From a virus: 33,825 nt of DNA. The stretch spans positions 1-33,825 of IMG/VR virus record IMGVR_UViG_3300034121_001073; one strand, 5' to 3'. Shown piece by piece: positions 23,561 to 30,648 of this stretch (positions are counted from its first letter, which is position 1; the number at the start of each line of letters is the position of its first letter). The notes below the pieces were generated by a model that was not told where the DNA came from, did not search any database, and was given only the letters and a program-made list of their open reading frames with translations. A program made the position numbers and the translations under genes.

Positions 23561-23580
23561 CTGTTCGCTAAATCGAACAG
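23561..23580. promoter_or_regulatory. Operator 1: CTGTTCG-N6-CGAACAG
   Basis: A perfect 7-base inverted repeat with a six-base spacer, ending six bases before the -35 box of the promoter at 23587. A near-copy lies at 23626. A repressor dimer bound here would contact or block the -35 side. A further CGAACAG half-site lies at 23520-23526. Confidence 0.7.
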
Positions 23581-23586
23581 TTCCCC

Positions 23587-23616
23587 TTGACAGTCTTTCC
23601 CGTCGGCGGATATGTT
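23587..23616 (+). promoter_or_regulatory. Early rightward promoter, sigma-70 type
   Basis: TTGACA (23587-23592), an 18-base spacer, then TATGTT (23611-23616). This is close to the bacterial consensus and the clearest promoter in the window. The start site would be near 23623. It is framed by palindromic operators on both sides. The first gene on the transcript is probably at 23805, after a leader of about 180 bases. Confidence 0.75.
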
Positions 23617-23625
23617 CCGCCCACG

Positions 23626-23645
23626 TTGTTCGATTCATCGAACAG
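23626..23645. promoter_or_regulatory. Operator 2: TTGTTCG-N6-CGAACAG
   Basis: Differs from operator 1 in one arm base only; the centres are 65 bases apart. It begins just past the -10 box, covering about +3 to +22, where a bound repressor would block initiation. Confidence 0.7.
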
Positions 23646-23674
23646 CGGCCAGCGGTTTCCCCTGCTCTTGGTCA

Positions 23675-23776
23675 ATGGAATCCAACGATTCCGGCCTGGA
23701 TTTCGCGGTGGACAGTTGGGCTGTCTGGGGTGGGTTGATCCCGCCCCCGGCTGGTCTATCTTCCCTGAACTACTGA
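23675..23776 (+). CDS. Possible 33-residue leader peptide
   Basis: A short reading frame from ATG 23675 inside the leader of the early transcript, about 50 bases past the expected start site. No Shine-Dalgarno is seen. GGAATC-CAAC-GATTCC, a small hairpin at 23677-23692, overlaps its start. Weakly supported; it could be a leader peptide or nothing. Confidence 0.2.
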   Translation: MESNDSGLDFAVDSWAVWGGLIPPPAGLSSLNY

Positions 23777-23804
23777 ACGGAAGAACACCAACGGGGGCGA
23801 GGGG

Positions 23805-24257
23805 ATGTCGGACACGGGGACGAGGGCAACGGCAAGGAAGAGGGCAAAGCAGGCGGCAGCGGGGAAGACGCCAGGGCGATTCGGGGGCGCGGCTCTGCCG
23901 TTCGACCGGAGCCTGGCTCACCTCTGCTGGCAGATCGGCCTGAGCCACGAGCGAACAGCGTGGGTGATGGGTCGATCGGTCGGGGAAGTGCGTCATGAGT
24001 GGTCAGTCCTGACGGGCCTACCTCTCGATGACGACCCAACCGAGGCCGACGTCGAGCGGATCACGGCAGAGATTCGGGCTGGCTGGTCACCGGAAGTATT
24101 TCTGGCGGCGGCCCGGGGGATCAGGCATCAGAGCGATCGGATTCACCGAGGGGAAACGCAATGCAAAGCAACGACGAACAGCCAGGGGATCGGGAAGCGG
24201 CCGGGGCCATCGCCGGGATGCAAGAGGTCTACGGGCCTCCAGCCGTCGAGCCGGTGA
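23805..24257 (+). CDS. HTH regulator, first gene of the early operon
   Basis: A 150-residue protein. After a basic N-terminus, residues about 35-70 ('LAHLCWQIGLSHERTAWVMGRSVGEVRHEW') have HTH spacing like a sigma-region-4 or MarR helix, then an acidic linker and 'DVERITAEIRAGWSPEVFLAAARG'. Its plan, HTH, linker, then 'D-P-T/S-xx-(V/I)ER-x-x-AEIR', is shared with the 98-residue protein at 32519. GAGGGG precedes ATG 23805. The last 35 residues look unconserved and overlap the next small gene. A role as early regulator is inferred from position. Confidence 0.65.
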   Translation: MSDTGTRATARKRAKQAAAGKTPGRFGGAALPFDRSLAHLCWQIGLSHERTAWVMGRSVGEVRHEWSVLTGLPLDDDPTEADVERITAEIRAGWSPEVFLAAARGIRHQSDRIHRGETQCKATTNSQGIGKRPGPSPGCKRSTGLQPSSR

Positions 24258-24310
24258 CCGAGGGCATCCCCCTCGACCTCCTGGTCCTCGACCCGACGGA
24301 CATGGAGTGA
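24161..24310 (+). CDS. Small acidic protein, function unknown
   Basis: A 49-residue acidic protein with GAGGGG eight bases before ATG 24161. It overlaps the end of the preceding gene in another frame by 97 bases. The body is Pro/Glu/Asp/Leu-rich ('GIPLDLLVLDPTDME'). The ribosome binding site and clean stop support it. No domain. Confidence 0.5.
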   Translation: MQSNDEQPGDREAAGAIAGMQEVYGPPAVEPVTEGIPLDLLVLDPTDME

Positions 24311-24371
24311 AGGACGGGCCGGGGCTGGAGGCCTCGGCAGGGAGCCCGCGGAGCGGGAATCACAGGAGCGG

Positions 24372-24398
24372 CCCGTCGGTGGTGGAACCGCCGACGGG
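24372..24398 (+). other. Stable 12-bp RNA hairpin in an early-operon gap
   Basis: Bases 24372-24383 pair with 24387-24398 (one G-U pair) around the loop GGA. No T-tract follows. It ends five bases before the GGAGG of the 53-residue gene, so it may influence its translation or the stability of the downstream message. Confidence 0.5.
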
Positions 24399-24415
24399 AT
24401 CACGGAGGGCAGTTG

Positions 24416-24577
24416 ATGGCCACGATCACGATCTCCAGGAAGCTGCGGAAAGCCCTCAAAGAGATCCGCGCAGCGTGGTCAGACGATCAGGCGGATGCAG
24501 CGCGGCGGGGGATCAAGAGGCCGAGCAGTTCGGTCGTCCCGCCACGCAAGGGGCGAGAACGAAAAGGGGGCGAGTGA
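24416..24577 (+). CDS. Small basic protein, function unknown
   Basis: A 53-residue basic protein with GGAGG seven bases before ATG 24416; its stop overlaps the Sak4-like start (TGATG). It opens with a helix ('ISRKLRKALKEIRAAW'), followed by Lys/Arg-rich sequence, as for a small nucleic-acid-binding protein. No family recognised. Confidence 0.6.
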   Translation: MATITISRKLRKALKEIRAAWSDDQADAARRGIKRPSSSVVPPRKGRERKGGE

Positions 24578-25476
24578 TGGCAGGATTTCGCAAGGCAACG
24601 AAGGCACAATCAAGGCTCCGGGCGGCCGGGTTTGGTCCGTCCGGAAGCGGGAAGACGATGTCGATGCTGCGGATCGGCCGCGGTCTGGCTGGCCCGACGG
24701 GGACCGTGGCGGTGATCGACACCGAGAGAGGATCGGCGTCGAAGTACAGCGACCGCTTCGATTTCGACGTCCTCGACCTGAAGGATCACACCGTCCAGGG
24801 CTACGTCGAGGCGATCAAGTCGGCCCACGGGTACGACGTCCTGGTCATCGACAGCCTGTCCCACGGCTGGCAATCGCTCCTCGAGGAAGTCGAGAAGCTG
24901 GCGAAGGCCAAGTACCGCGGCAACACATGGTCGGCGTGGTCCGAGGGGACGCCACTCCAGAGGAAGTTGGTCAACGCGATCCTGGACTTCCCGGGCCATG
25001 TCCTGGCGACGATCCGCAGCAAAACCGAATGGACCACCGTCGAGGACTCTAGGGGCAAGAAAGCCCCCCAGCGGATCGGCATGGCCCCCGAGCAGGGCAA
25101 GGGCATCGAGTACGAGTTCGACTTGCTCCTGGAGATCTCCACCGAGCACATCGCCAACGTCATCAAGGACAGGACGGGGCGGTTCCAGGACAAGTTGATC
25201 GACAAGCCCGACGAAGAGTTCGGCCGCCAGCTTGCCCTCTGGCTGGCCGACGGCGAGCCGGCGGCGGTTTCCCCCCCGCCGCCGGCCGCCCCCCCTCTCG
25301 ATCCGAGGATCGTCGAGATCGGAGAGTTCCCGGACTCAGTCAAAGAAGCCTGCCGGCGGGTCATGCGGGCCGCGATCGACTCGGGGATCTCGAAGGACGC
25401 CGCCATCGACCAGGCGGTCGAGCACGGCCGGGAGATCCTGGCCGTCGAGGACGCGGTCGAGGCGGGGGCCGAGTGA
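24577..25476 (+). CDS. Sak4-like RecA-type recombinase ATPase
   Basis: A 299-residue protein: Walker A 'GPSGSGKT' (20-27), a 'VAVIDTERGSASKY' motif typical of phage RecA-like Sak4 proteins, Walker B 'YDVLVIDSL' (D92), 'WSEGTPLQRKLVNAILDFPGHVLATIRSKTEW', and 'GKGIEYEFDLLLEI'. This family promotes annealing and recombination with the help of a phage SSB, which is encoded two genes downstream. A Pro-rich linker and a helical C-terminal domain follow the ATPase core. It starts on a TGATG overlap. Confidence 0.88.
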   Translation: MAGFRKATKAQSRLRAAGFGPSGSGKTMSMLRIGRGLAGPTGTVAVIDTERGSASKYSDRFDFDVLDLKDHTVQGYVEAIKSAHGYDVLVIDSLSHGWQSLLEEVEKLAKAKYRGNTWSAWSEGTPLQRKLVNAILDFPGHVLATIRSKTEWTTVEDSRGKKAPQRIGMAPEQGKGIEYEFDLLLEISTEHIANVIKDRTGRFQDKLIDKPDEEFGRQLALWLADGEPAAVSPPPPAAPPLDPRIVEIGEFPDSVKEACRRVMRAAIDSGISKDAAIDQAVEHGREILAVEDAVEAGAE

Positions 25477-25841
25477 TGGACGCCCCTCCGAGGACATGGC
25501 GGGAAGTGTGGGACCGCGAGGCCGAGGATCCGGTCCCCGACCCGCTCGTCGAGATGGCCAAGCGCATGCGGCGGCGGATCGATTCGGCCAAGGACGCGGC
25601 GGATGACGCCGCCGCCTATGCCGACAAGCCGATCCCGTCGCTGAACACGCTCCAGGCGGTGGCCTACGCGGAGGAGATCGCCCAACGAGCCCGGCAGGTG
25701 GTCGAGGAGTGGCGGCTGTCGAGGAACCCGCGCCGCTGCCAGCTGCTGGCCAGGGCGGTGATCCAACTGAAGCAAGTGATCGAACACGCGGCGGGGGATT
25801 TGGAGCCGGTTGAACCGGCCGCCACCGTCGTCGAGGGATGA
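25476..25841 (+). CDS. Helical protein between recombinase and SSB, function unknown
   Basis: A 121-residue protein, predicted mostly helical and probably partly coiled ('MAKRMRRRIDSAKDAADDAAAYADKPIP', 'AEEIAQRARQVVEEWRL', 'LLARAVIQLKQVIEHAAG'). It begins on a TGATG overlap with the recombinase stop (GTG 25473 also possible). Position between recombinase and SSB suggests an accessory DNA metabolism role; no family is recognised. Confidence 0.7.
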   Translation: MDAPPRTWREVWDREAEDPVPDPLVEMAKRMRRRIDSAKDAADDAAAYADKPIPSLNTLQAVAYAEEIAQRARQVVEEWRLSRNPRRCQLLARAVIQLKQVIEHAAGDLEPVEPAATVVEG

Positions 25842-25853
25842 GGAGGGATCGAG

Positions 25854-26369
25854 ATGGAGTTCACCAGTTACACGCCGGGACAGGCCATCGAGGGCACCGA
25901 GCCGCTCGAGGACGGGCGGCACGAGTGCGTCATCGTGAGCGCCGAGGACAAGTTCGACAACGACGGGACCGCGAATCTGCGGGTGGTGTTCCAGCCGATC
26001 CGCGGCGCGGAGGTCTACGCCTGGCCGGTCTTGAAGATCTCAGACACGGCCCGGGGGATCCGGTTCGGCGCGGCCCTGGCCGACGCTCTCCAGATCGACC
26101 GATCCAACGGGCTCGACCTGGATCCCCGCGAGCTCCGCGGGAAGCGTGTCCTGGTGTCGACCCGTCGCTGGGTGGATGACCAGTCCCGCACCAATGTCGG
26201 CGTCGACTCGATCCGCGGGACATGGACGGTTCGCGGCGGTGCCGTCGCTGCTGCACCGGCCCCGGCCCCCGAGCCGGCCCCGGTGAAGGCCAAGCCCCGG
26301 ACGCCCGCGGCAGCCGTTGCCGCGGCCCGAGGCGACGAGGCCGGTGGTTCCGACGACGTGCCGTTCTGA
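25854..26369 (+). CDS. SSB-like protein with a DDVPF tail
   Basis: A 171-residue protein. The first 125 residues form a beta-rich OB-fold-like domain of the DUF669 kind ('GRHECVIVSAEDKFDNDGTANLRVVFQPI', 'ELRGKRVLVSTRRW'). A Pro/Ala-rich linker follows, and the C-terminus is 'GSDDVPF', the acidic tip by which single-strand binding proteins recruit partners. GGAGGG precedes ATG 25854. With the Sak4-like protein upstream it forms a standard recombination pair. Confidence 0.85.
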   Translation: MEFTSYTPGQAIEGTEPLEDGRHECVIVSAEDKFDNDGTANLRVVFQPIRGAEVYAWPVLKISDTARGIRFGAALADALQIDRSNGLDLDPRELRGKRVLVSTRRWVDDQSRTNVGVDSIRGTWTVRGGAVAAAPAPAPEPAPVKAKPRTPAAAVAAARGDEAGGSDDVPF

Positions 26370-26383
26370 CCTGAAAGGTTTCC

Positions 26384-26614
26384 ATGCTCAAGCACCGCAG
26401 CCCATCACGCTCCTATCAGGCTGTCCACGACTCCGAAGGTCGTCGGCAGCAAATCGCCCAGTTCGAGGCTTCGCTCTCGGCACTGCGGCGGGAGCTCAAT
26501 CTCTGGTGGGACCGCACCGGCGGCGGGATGGAGTGTTGCCAGTCGCCGCAGCTGCTGGCCATCCGGTCGAGGGTCCGGGAATCGGCGGAGCTCGAGCGGG
26601 GGATTCAGCGATAG
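26384..26614 (+). CDS. Small protein of the early operon, function unknown
   Basis: A 76-residue protein from ATG 26384 with AAAGG upstream. It begins basic, then has a helical stretch ('QQIAQFEASLSALRRELNLW') and ends charged, with one adjacent Cys pair. Not recognised. Confidence 0.55.
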   Translation: MLKHRSPSRSYQAVHDSEGRRQQIAQFEASLSALRRELNLWWDRTGGGMECCQSPQLLAIRSRVRESAELERGIQR

Positions 26615-26702
26615 GCCAGCCCTGGCCCCGCCTTTCACGGTGGCGGAATGGGCCCGTGAGCCGGACGAGCGGGGCCGCACTTGCACGGCCAATCACCGGC
26701 AG

Positions 26703-26730
26703 CCTCGGTCGTGATCCTGACGAGCCGAGG
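26703..26730 (+). other. Hairpin in the 201-base gap between early genes
   Basis: CCTCGG-TCGT pairs with ACGA-GCCGAGG around a seven-base loop, with one bulge. No T-tract. The gap 26615-26815 otherwise shows no clear gene; a processing or attenuation element is possible. Confidence 0.3.
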
Positions 26731-26815
26731 CAACCACCCCCGTGACATGGCACGGAGGCCGATCGACGCGGCCGGGGTGGGATGGATTGATCGACACCAC
26801 AGGGAGGGGGGGCAG

Positions 26816-27097
26816 ATGAGCGATTGCACGGAGAACGGTTGCGATCAGGCGGGCCGGTGGGAAGTCGGAGAGCGTCGATATTGCTCGACACACGGCATTC
26901 AGGCATCGATCCGAGGATCGGCCGCTATGCGGCTGGTCTGCCCGGTGGTCGATCCCGAGCCCGCCGCGGCCGGCAGCGTGTGGGACGAGCTCCAGGCGGA
27001 GCTCGAGGCGGTGGACTTCGACAGCCCCACCGACCGCGAGCAGCTGCTCCGCGAGATCGCATGGGCGGCAATCGAGAACGGGAGGGGATGCCGATGA
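26816..27097 (+). CDS. Small early protein with N-terminal zinc-finger-like Cys/His
   Basis: A 93-residue protein with a G-rich ribosome binding site before ATG 26816. The start holds 'CTENGCDQAGRW' and then 'YCSTHG', a C-x4-C...C-x2-H set that could bind zinc; the rest is acidic and helical. Stop overlaps the next start (ATGA). A DNA- or protein-binding adaptor is plausible; no family is recognised. Confidence 0.6.
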   Translation: MSDCTENGCDQAGRWEVGERRYCSTHGIQASIRGSAAMRLVCPVVDPEPAAAGSVWDELQAELEAVDFDSPTDREQLLREIAWAAIENGRGCR

Positions 27098-27423
27098 GGA
27101 CGACCCTCGACGACTTTCGCCCAGCCGGTGACGACAGCGGGCTCCCGCTGTTCGCCTCGGCCAGGCGGAGCGATCCGCCGACGAGCGTGGCGGCTGCCCG
27201 GGCCGTCACTCCCAGGATGAAGAACGAACACGAGGGGCTGATCCTGGTGGCCTTGGAGTGTGGCGCGGCGGGGAAGACCCGGATCGCCCACCTGTGCGGG
27301 CTGTCGGATCAACAGGTGATCCGGCGGATGAGGAATCTGGTCCGCGATGGCCTGGTCGTCCCCACGGGGCGAGAGGTTCCGTCGGCGGCAGGCCGGGCGG
27401 AGATGGAGTGGAGGTTGGTTTGA
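27094..27423 (+). CDS. Winged-helix DNA-binding protein
   Basis: A 109-residue protein. After a flexible N-terminus ('PLFASARRSDPPTSVAAARAV', a pattern I know from small phage regulators) comes a winged helix: 'LILVALECGAAGKTRIAHLCGLSDQQVIRRMRNLVRDGLVVPTG'. It starts on an ATGA overlap. Likely a transcription or replication regulator of the early region. Confidence 0.75.
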   Translation: MRTTLDDFRPAGDDSGLPLFASARRSDPPTSVAAARAVTPRMKNEHEGLILVALECGAAGKTRIAHLCGLSDQQVIRRMRNLVRDGLVVPTGREVPSAAGRAEMEWRLV

Positions 27424-27454
27424 TCGAGTCGAATCCTACGTCACGGAGGGGGTT

Positions 27455-28396
27455 ATGGGTCCGATGATTGATGTTTATTGCGAAGAAATCACAGCGGCGA
27501 TCTCTTCAGGAGACTCAAAGCTGATTGCCGACATTGCAGAGACCTTCCTGACTCGATGCCACTACTACCGACGATGGAGCATCGAGTCGATAAGGCACAA
27601 CATTTGCCGATCCGACGGGCTTCAGGTTTTCGTATCGATTCGTTTTTCTGACGGAACACCAGGAGAGGTGAAAGTCGGAACTTTCAGCGGCAAGCGTCGC
27701 CTCATGCTCGACTCTGAGCTTGTTTCGTGCGACTCTTCAGCGAGCGTTGTTCACTCGCTCGGAGTTCCGTGTTGTTTCTTTGATGGCATTTACTATGCGG
27801 CCGAGTGCTTCCATGAAGCAGCACGCGAAGAAATCATAGAATTAGCAAAGGACTGCGAGAGGAGATATGTCGAGTCGAGAGATAGGCTGGCAAAGATTGA
27901 AGGGTCGCTCGACTGGTACGGGAATCGCCTTGAGAAGACGCTCAAGCAGATTGATTCCGCCAGGGATTCGCTTTCTGCCGCTATTGACCGCGTTAAAGTT
28001 GCCGGATCTGTCGACTCTGTCTCAATTGCTCCCGTCGACTGGAAGTCGCGGATCGGTGAGGCTGCCTGGGCGATCGAAACCGCAGCCCCGTCATTTGTTT
28101 CTCTCCAAGACGCAAAGCGGCTCCTGTCGGGACGGTCGGGGGTCTATTTCGGCTGGAGGATTACTGACGGGAAGTGTGTTTACGTCGGCAAGTCAAAGAA
28201 TCTTGGTAGCAGGCTTCATGGCGGAAGGACCGAGTTGCTCGACTGCAAGGTGAGCTACATCGAGATGCCAGAAAACCAGATTCATACATGGGAGCTTTTT
28301 TATATCTGGCTCCACCACCCGGAAAGAAACAACGAAGTCAGGAAGTCGACTGACGCTGCCGCGGCCTGTGACGCGGAGTGTGTGTCGAATGCCTGA
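27455..28396 (+). CDS. GIY-YIG nuclease-domain protein on a low-GC island
   Basis: A 313-residue protein with a G-rich ribosome binding site before ATG 27455. The GIY-YIG domain is at the C-terminus: 'GVYFGWRITDGKCVYVGKSKNLGSRLHGG', with the Tyr/Gly and Arg positions present, and a later 'ELFYIWLHHPERN' that supplies the acidic residue. The N-terminal half has a long helix with coiled-coil spacing and unknown folds. Sampled lines are about 50% GC against roughly two thirds around it, and codon use differs, so it is likely a recent import, perhaps a homing or defence-related nuclease. Confidence 0.8.
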   Translation: MGPMIDVYCEEITAAISSGDSKLIADIAETFLTRCHYYRRWSIESIRHNICRSDGLQVFVSIRFSDGTPGEVKVGTFSGKRRLMLDSELVSCDSSASVVHSLGVPCCFFDGIYYAAECFHEAAREEIIELAKDCERRYVESRDRLAKIEGSLDWYGNRLEKTLKQIDSARDSLSAAIDRVKVAGSVDSVSIAPVDWKSRIGEAAWAIETAAPSFVSLQDAKRLLSGRSGVYFGWRITDGKCVYVGKSKNLGSRLHGGRTELLDCKVSYIEMPENQIHTWELFYIWLHHPERNNEVRKSTDAAAACDAECVSNA

Positions 28397-28811
28397 CTCC
28401 TTCGAGCTCCTCCCCGACGAGCGACTCCGTGACCTTGCCGACTCGTGCGGCCGGGGTCACTGGAGGACGACCAGGCCGAAGCCGGCATCGTCTTACTTCG
28501 TCCAGAGGAGCCGGGTGGAGAACTACCGGGTGGTGTCGTGGCTGATCCGGGACGTTTCGGACGTCATGGGCGACGACAGGACTCGGGCCGCGGTGTGGGC
28601 ATCGGTCTGCCAGGCCGTCGATCTGTGGCTCGAGGAGCCGGGGATCGGCAGTGAGCAGGAGCGGGCCCTCGCCGCGCTGAAGGTGGCCGGGAGGACTGAC
28701 GCGGAGCACGAGCTCGTCAAGTTCGTCAACCACCGCCAGGAAGGCGGGATGCGATCGTGGGACAAGTGGATGGGGCTCGTCGCCCCGTGGGAGGCAACGG
28801 ATGGCCGGTGA
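28389..28811 (+). CDS. Early protein upstream of the replication gene, function unknown
   Basis: A 140-residue protein that begins eight bases inside the GIY-YIG gene end. GC content returns to the phage norm at once, so the low-GC insert has a sharp right border. It looks helical: 'FELLPDERLRDLADSC', 'YRVVSWLIRDVSDVMG', 'ASVCQAVDLWLEEPG', 'EHELVKFVNHRQEGG'. Not recognised; its place before the replication protein suggests a replication partner. Confidence 0.65.
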   Translation: MPDSFELLPDERLRDLADSCGRGHWRTTRPKPASSYFVQRSRVENYRVVSWLIRDVSDVMGDDRTRAAVWASVCQAVDLWLEEPGIGSEQERALAALKVAGRTDAEHELVKFVNHRQEGGMRSWDKWMGLVAPWEATDGR

Positions 28812-29628
28812 CTGGCTGAAGATGCGACACGACCTGGCCGACGATCCGTCCGTCATTCGGGTGGCCGCCGACCTGTCGATCGACGAAGACCTGGTGATCG
28901 GGAAGCTGTTCCGCCTCTGGTCGTGGGCCGATCGCCACACGACGGAGGGGCAGGCTGAGGGGATCGGGATGGTCTGGGTGGATCGGTTGACCAGGTGCGA
29001 GGGATTCGGTGCCGCTCTCGAGAGGGCGGGCTGGCTGGAGAAAACTGCGGGGGGACTGCTGTTTCCCCGGTTTCACCGGCATTGCAGCGACACCGCGAAG
29101 GCCCGGGCCCTGGCTTCCGACCGGATGAAACGCTCCCGTTGCGCGCGCAGCGCAACAGAAGCGCAACCAGAGAAGAGGAGAGAGAGAGAAGAAGTTCCAC
29201 CACCACCACGCGAGGCTTCGCTGGAGGAGGCAGGGCAGGGAGACCCGTGGGCGGAGTTCCGCGATGCATGGAACAAGGGAGCCGGCATCCCCTGGACGCC
29301 TCCGAAGCCGCCGGACGGCTGGGAAGGCCGTGTTGCCGTCCCAGGATGGCTGGAGGATGCCCGGAAGGCCCTTGATCGGCTCGGGCGTTGCAAGTTCTTC
29401 GTGAAGCCCGTCGGGCTCCCCCAGTTCATTCACCCCCGGTTCGTTGGCCTTTGCAACGCCGGGCAGTACGACACCCCCAAGCCGGATCGGTCTGGCAAGG
29501 GCCGCGAGCCTGAGAAGCAGTCGGCAGAGGAATACGCGAAGCGGTGGGGCTCGACCGACCCAATTGTGGCCGAGTCCCGCAAGGCAATCGCAGAGAAGAA
29601 AAAGACGCTCCTCGAGGGACGGGCATGA
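28801..29628 (+). CDS. Replication initiation protein with an N-terminal winged helix
   Basis: A 275-residue protein of a known phage replication type: the N-terminus ('DWLKMRHDLADDPSVIRVAADLSIDEDLVIGKLFRLWSWADRH', 'WVDRLTRCEGFGAALERAGWL', 'FPRFHRHCSD') is a DnaD-like winged-helix region, followed by a charged linker and a C-terminal domain with 'WAEFRDAWNKG' and 'FVKPVGLPQFIHP'. GGAGG lies six bases before ATG 28801. No helicase or helicase loader gene is recognised, so it probably recruits the host helicase. The origin is likely in or near this gene but cannot be seen. Confidence 0.75.
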   Translation: MAGDWLKMRHDLADDPSVIRVAADLSIDEDLVIGKLFRLWSWADRHTTEGQAEGIGMVWVDRLTRCEGFGAALERAGWLEKTAGGLLFPRFHRHCSDTAKARALASDRMKRSRCARSATEAQPEKRREREEVPPPPREASLEEAGQGDPWAEFRDAWNKGAGIPWTPPKPPDGWEGRVAVPGWLEDARKALDRLGRCKFFVKPVGLPQFIHPRFVGLCNAGQYDTPKPDRSGKGREPEKQSAEEYAKRWGSTDPIVAESRKAIAEKKKTLLEGRA

Positions 29629-29691
29629 GTTGCCCACCGCCCCCCCTCGGCTACGTTCGACCCAGTTCAGTTCCCCCACGGAGGATTTCCC

Positions 29692-30051
29692 ATGCGACGG
29701 ATCGTATTCGCGGTAGCCCTGTCCCTGATCGCCACCTCGGCCCACGCCGGCCCCTGGAAGCGCTCGGTGACGACGACCAGGGCGAGCACCTGCACCGGCG
29801 GCAGCTGCTCGACGGCTTCGACCCGGACGGTGACCCGCGGGGCTCAGGGCCACGCCGAGGCGATGGCGGCCAGCGGCTCGATGGTTCACGCCGCCAGCCA
29901 CGGCAGCACCTACGAGGGTGTTGGGGTGGGCGGCAGCCCGGCTGCGGCTCTCAAAGCCTGCTGCAACAACGGCGGGGCGGTGCTCGAGGAGGGAACGGCC
30001 CTCGGTCGGGATGGCCGGTGGTATGCCTGCCGGCGGTACAGCCTGCGGTGA
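29692..30051 (+). CDS. Small secreted protein 1
   Basis: A 119-residue protein with a clear signal peptide: 'MRRIVFAVALSLIATSAHA', with AHA before the likely cut. The mature part is Thr/Ser/Gly/Ala-rich with five cysteines. GGAGG lies before ATG 29692. It is the first of two secreted proteins at the end of the early operon. Exported phage proteins here often alter the host surface or block superinfection; that is inference. Confidence 0.7.
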   Translation: MRRIVFAVALSLIATSAHAGPWKRSVTTTRASTCTGGSCSTASTRTVTRGAQGHAEAMAASGSMVHAASHGSTYEGVGVGGSPAAALKACCNNGGAVLEEGTALGRDGRWYACRRYSLR

Positions 30052-30115
30052 ACAACATTCCGTCACCCAGCCGGTTGCGGCCGACGGTGCGCACGCGATT
30101 CATCCAGTGGCAGGA

Positions 30116-30130
30116 TCCCGCCTTGCGGGA
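30116..30130 (+). other. Small hairpin in the gap between the secreted genes
   Basis: TCCCGC (30116-30121) pairs with GCGGGA (30125-30130) around a three-base loop, without a T-tract. The 168-base gap (30052-30219) has no other clear content. A weak attenuator is possible. Confidence 0.3.
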
Positions 30131-30219
30131 AACGGAGCGTTCGATTCCTCCATCGCGTCTTGGTTGATGTGGTGCGTCACGACGGCGGCCACGGTTCGAT
30201 TTCTCGAAGGGATTCTCTG

Positions 30220-30582
30220 ATGCGTTTTCTCTCGACTTTGGTGGCGGTAGCGGCTTTGGTTCTCGTTGGTGCGTCCAGCCAGGGGGCGATGGCTCCGCGG
30301 AAGTCCCCGGTCCCGGCAGTGATCCCGAAGACCAGCCTCTTCCGCGGCTGGGTGACGGTGACGATCAACGGCCAGACGTTCCCCGGCTACGCCGACTGGC
30401 GTGGCTATCCCGATAGCGTTCCGACGAACGACCCGAACACTTGGGTCTTTGTCGGCTCGGGATCGACGTGGCGGCTCCTGTCGCAAGCGGAGTTGCGGGG
30501 CGCGACGGTCAGGCTGGTGCAACTCGACATGGGCTACAGCAACGGACCTTACAAGCCGGGGACGAAGGCGACGGGGATGTGA
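30220..30582 (+). CDS. Small secreted protein 2
   Basis: A 120-residue protein from ATG 30220 with AGGG upstream. It opens with a signal peptide or anchor ('MRFLSTLVAVAALVLVGASSQGA'); the mature part is beta-rich with 'FRGWVTVTINGQTFPGYADWRGYP'. An upstream in-frame start at 30160 is less likely. No recognised domain. With the gene before it, it forms a pair of exported early proteins. Confidence 0.65.
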   Translation: MRFLSTLVAVAALVLVGASSQGAMAPRKSPVPAVIPKTSLFRGWVTVTINGQTFPGYADWRGYPDSVPTNDPNTWVFVGSGSTWRLLSQAELRGATVRLVQLDMGYSNGPYKPGTKATGM

Positions 30583-30630
30583 GACAACGGGCCGAGGGTT
30601 GAATAAGGGATCGTGTTGTTCAAGCGGCGA

Positions 30631-30648
30631 GGCCGCGGGAGGGGTGAG
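30631..30648 (+). repeat. Hairpin plus ribosome-binding cassette, copy 1
   Basis: The 18 bases GGCCGCGGGAGGGGTGAG occur here and at 31393-31410, each just before a gene start. A small GCGGC-N3-GCCGC hairpin precedes the GGGAGGGG in both copies. A shared translation-start cassette, possibly a site of past gene shuffling. Confidence 0.7.

Noticed and set aside
24028-24576. N-terminal extension of the Sak4-like gene back to 24028
   Set aside because: The extension is low-complexity Arg/Gly/Ser sequence over two small genes; the ATPase starts properly at ATG 24577.
28726-30066. Minus-strand frame of about 446 codons
   Set aside because: Opposes the replication and secreted-protein genes, and composition is Pro/Arg/Gly-rich without motifs.
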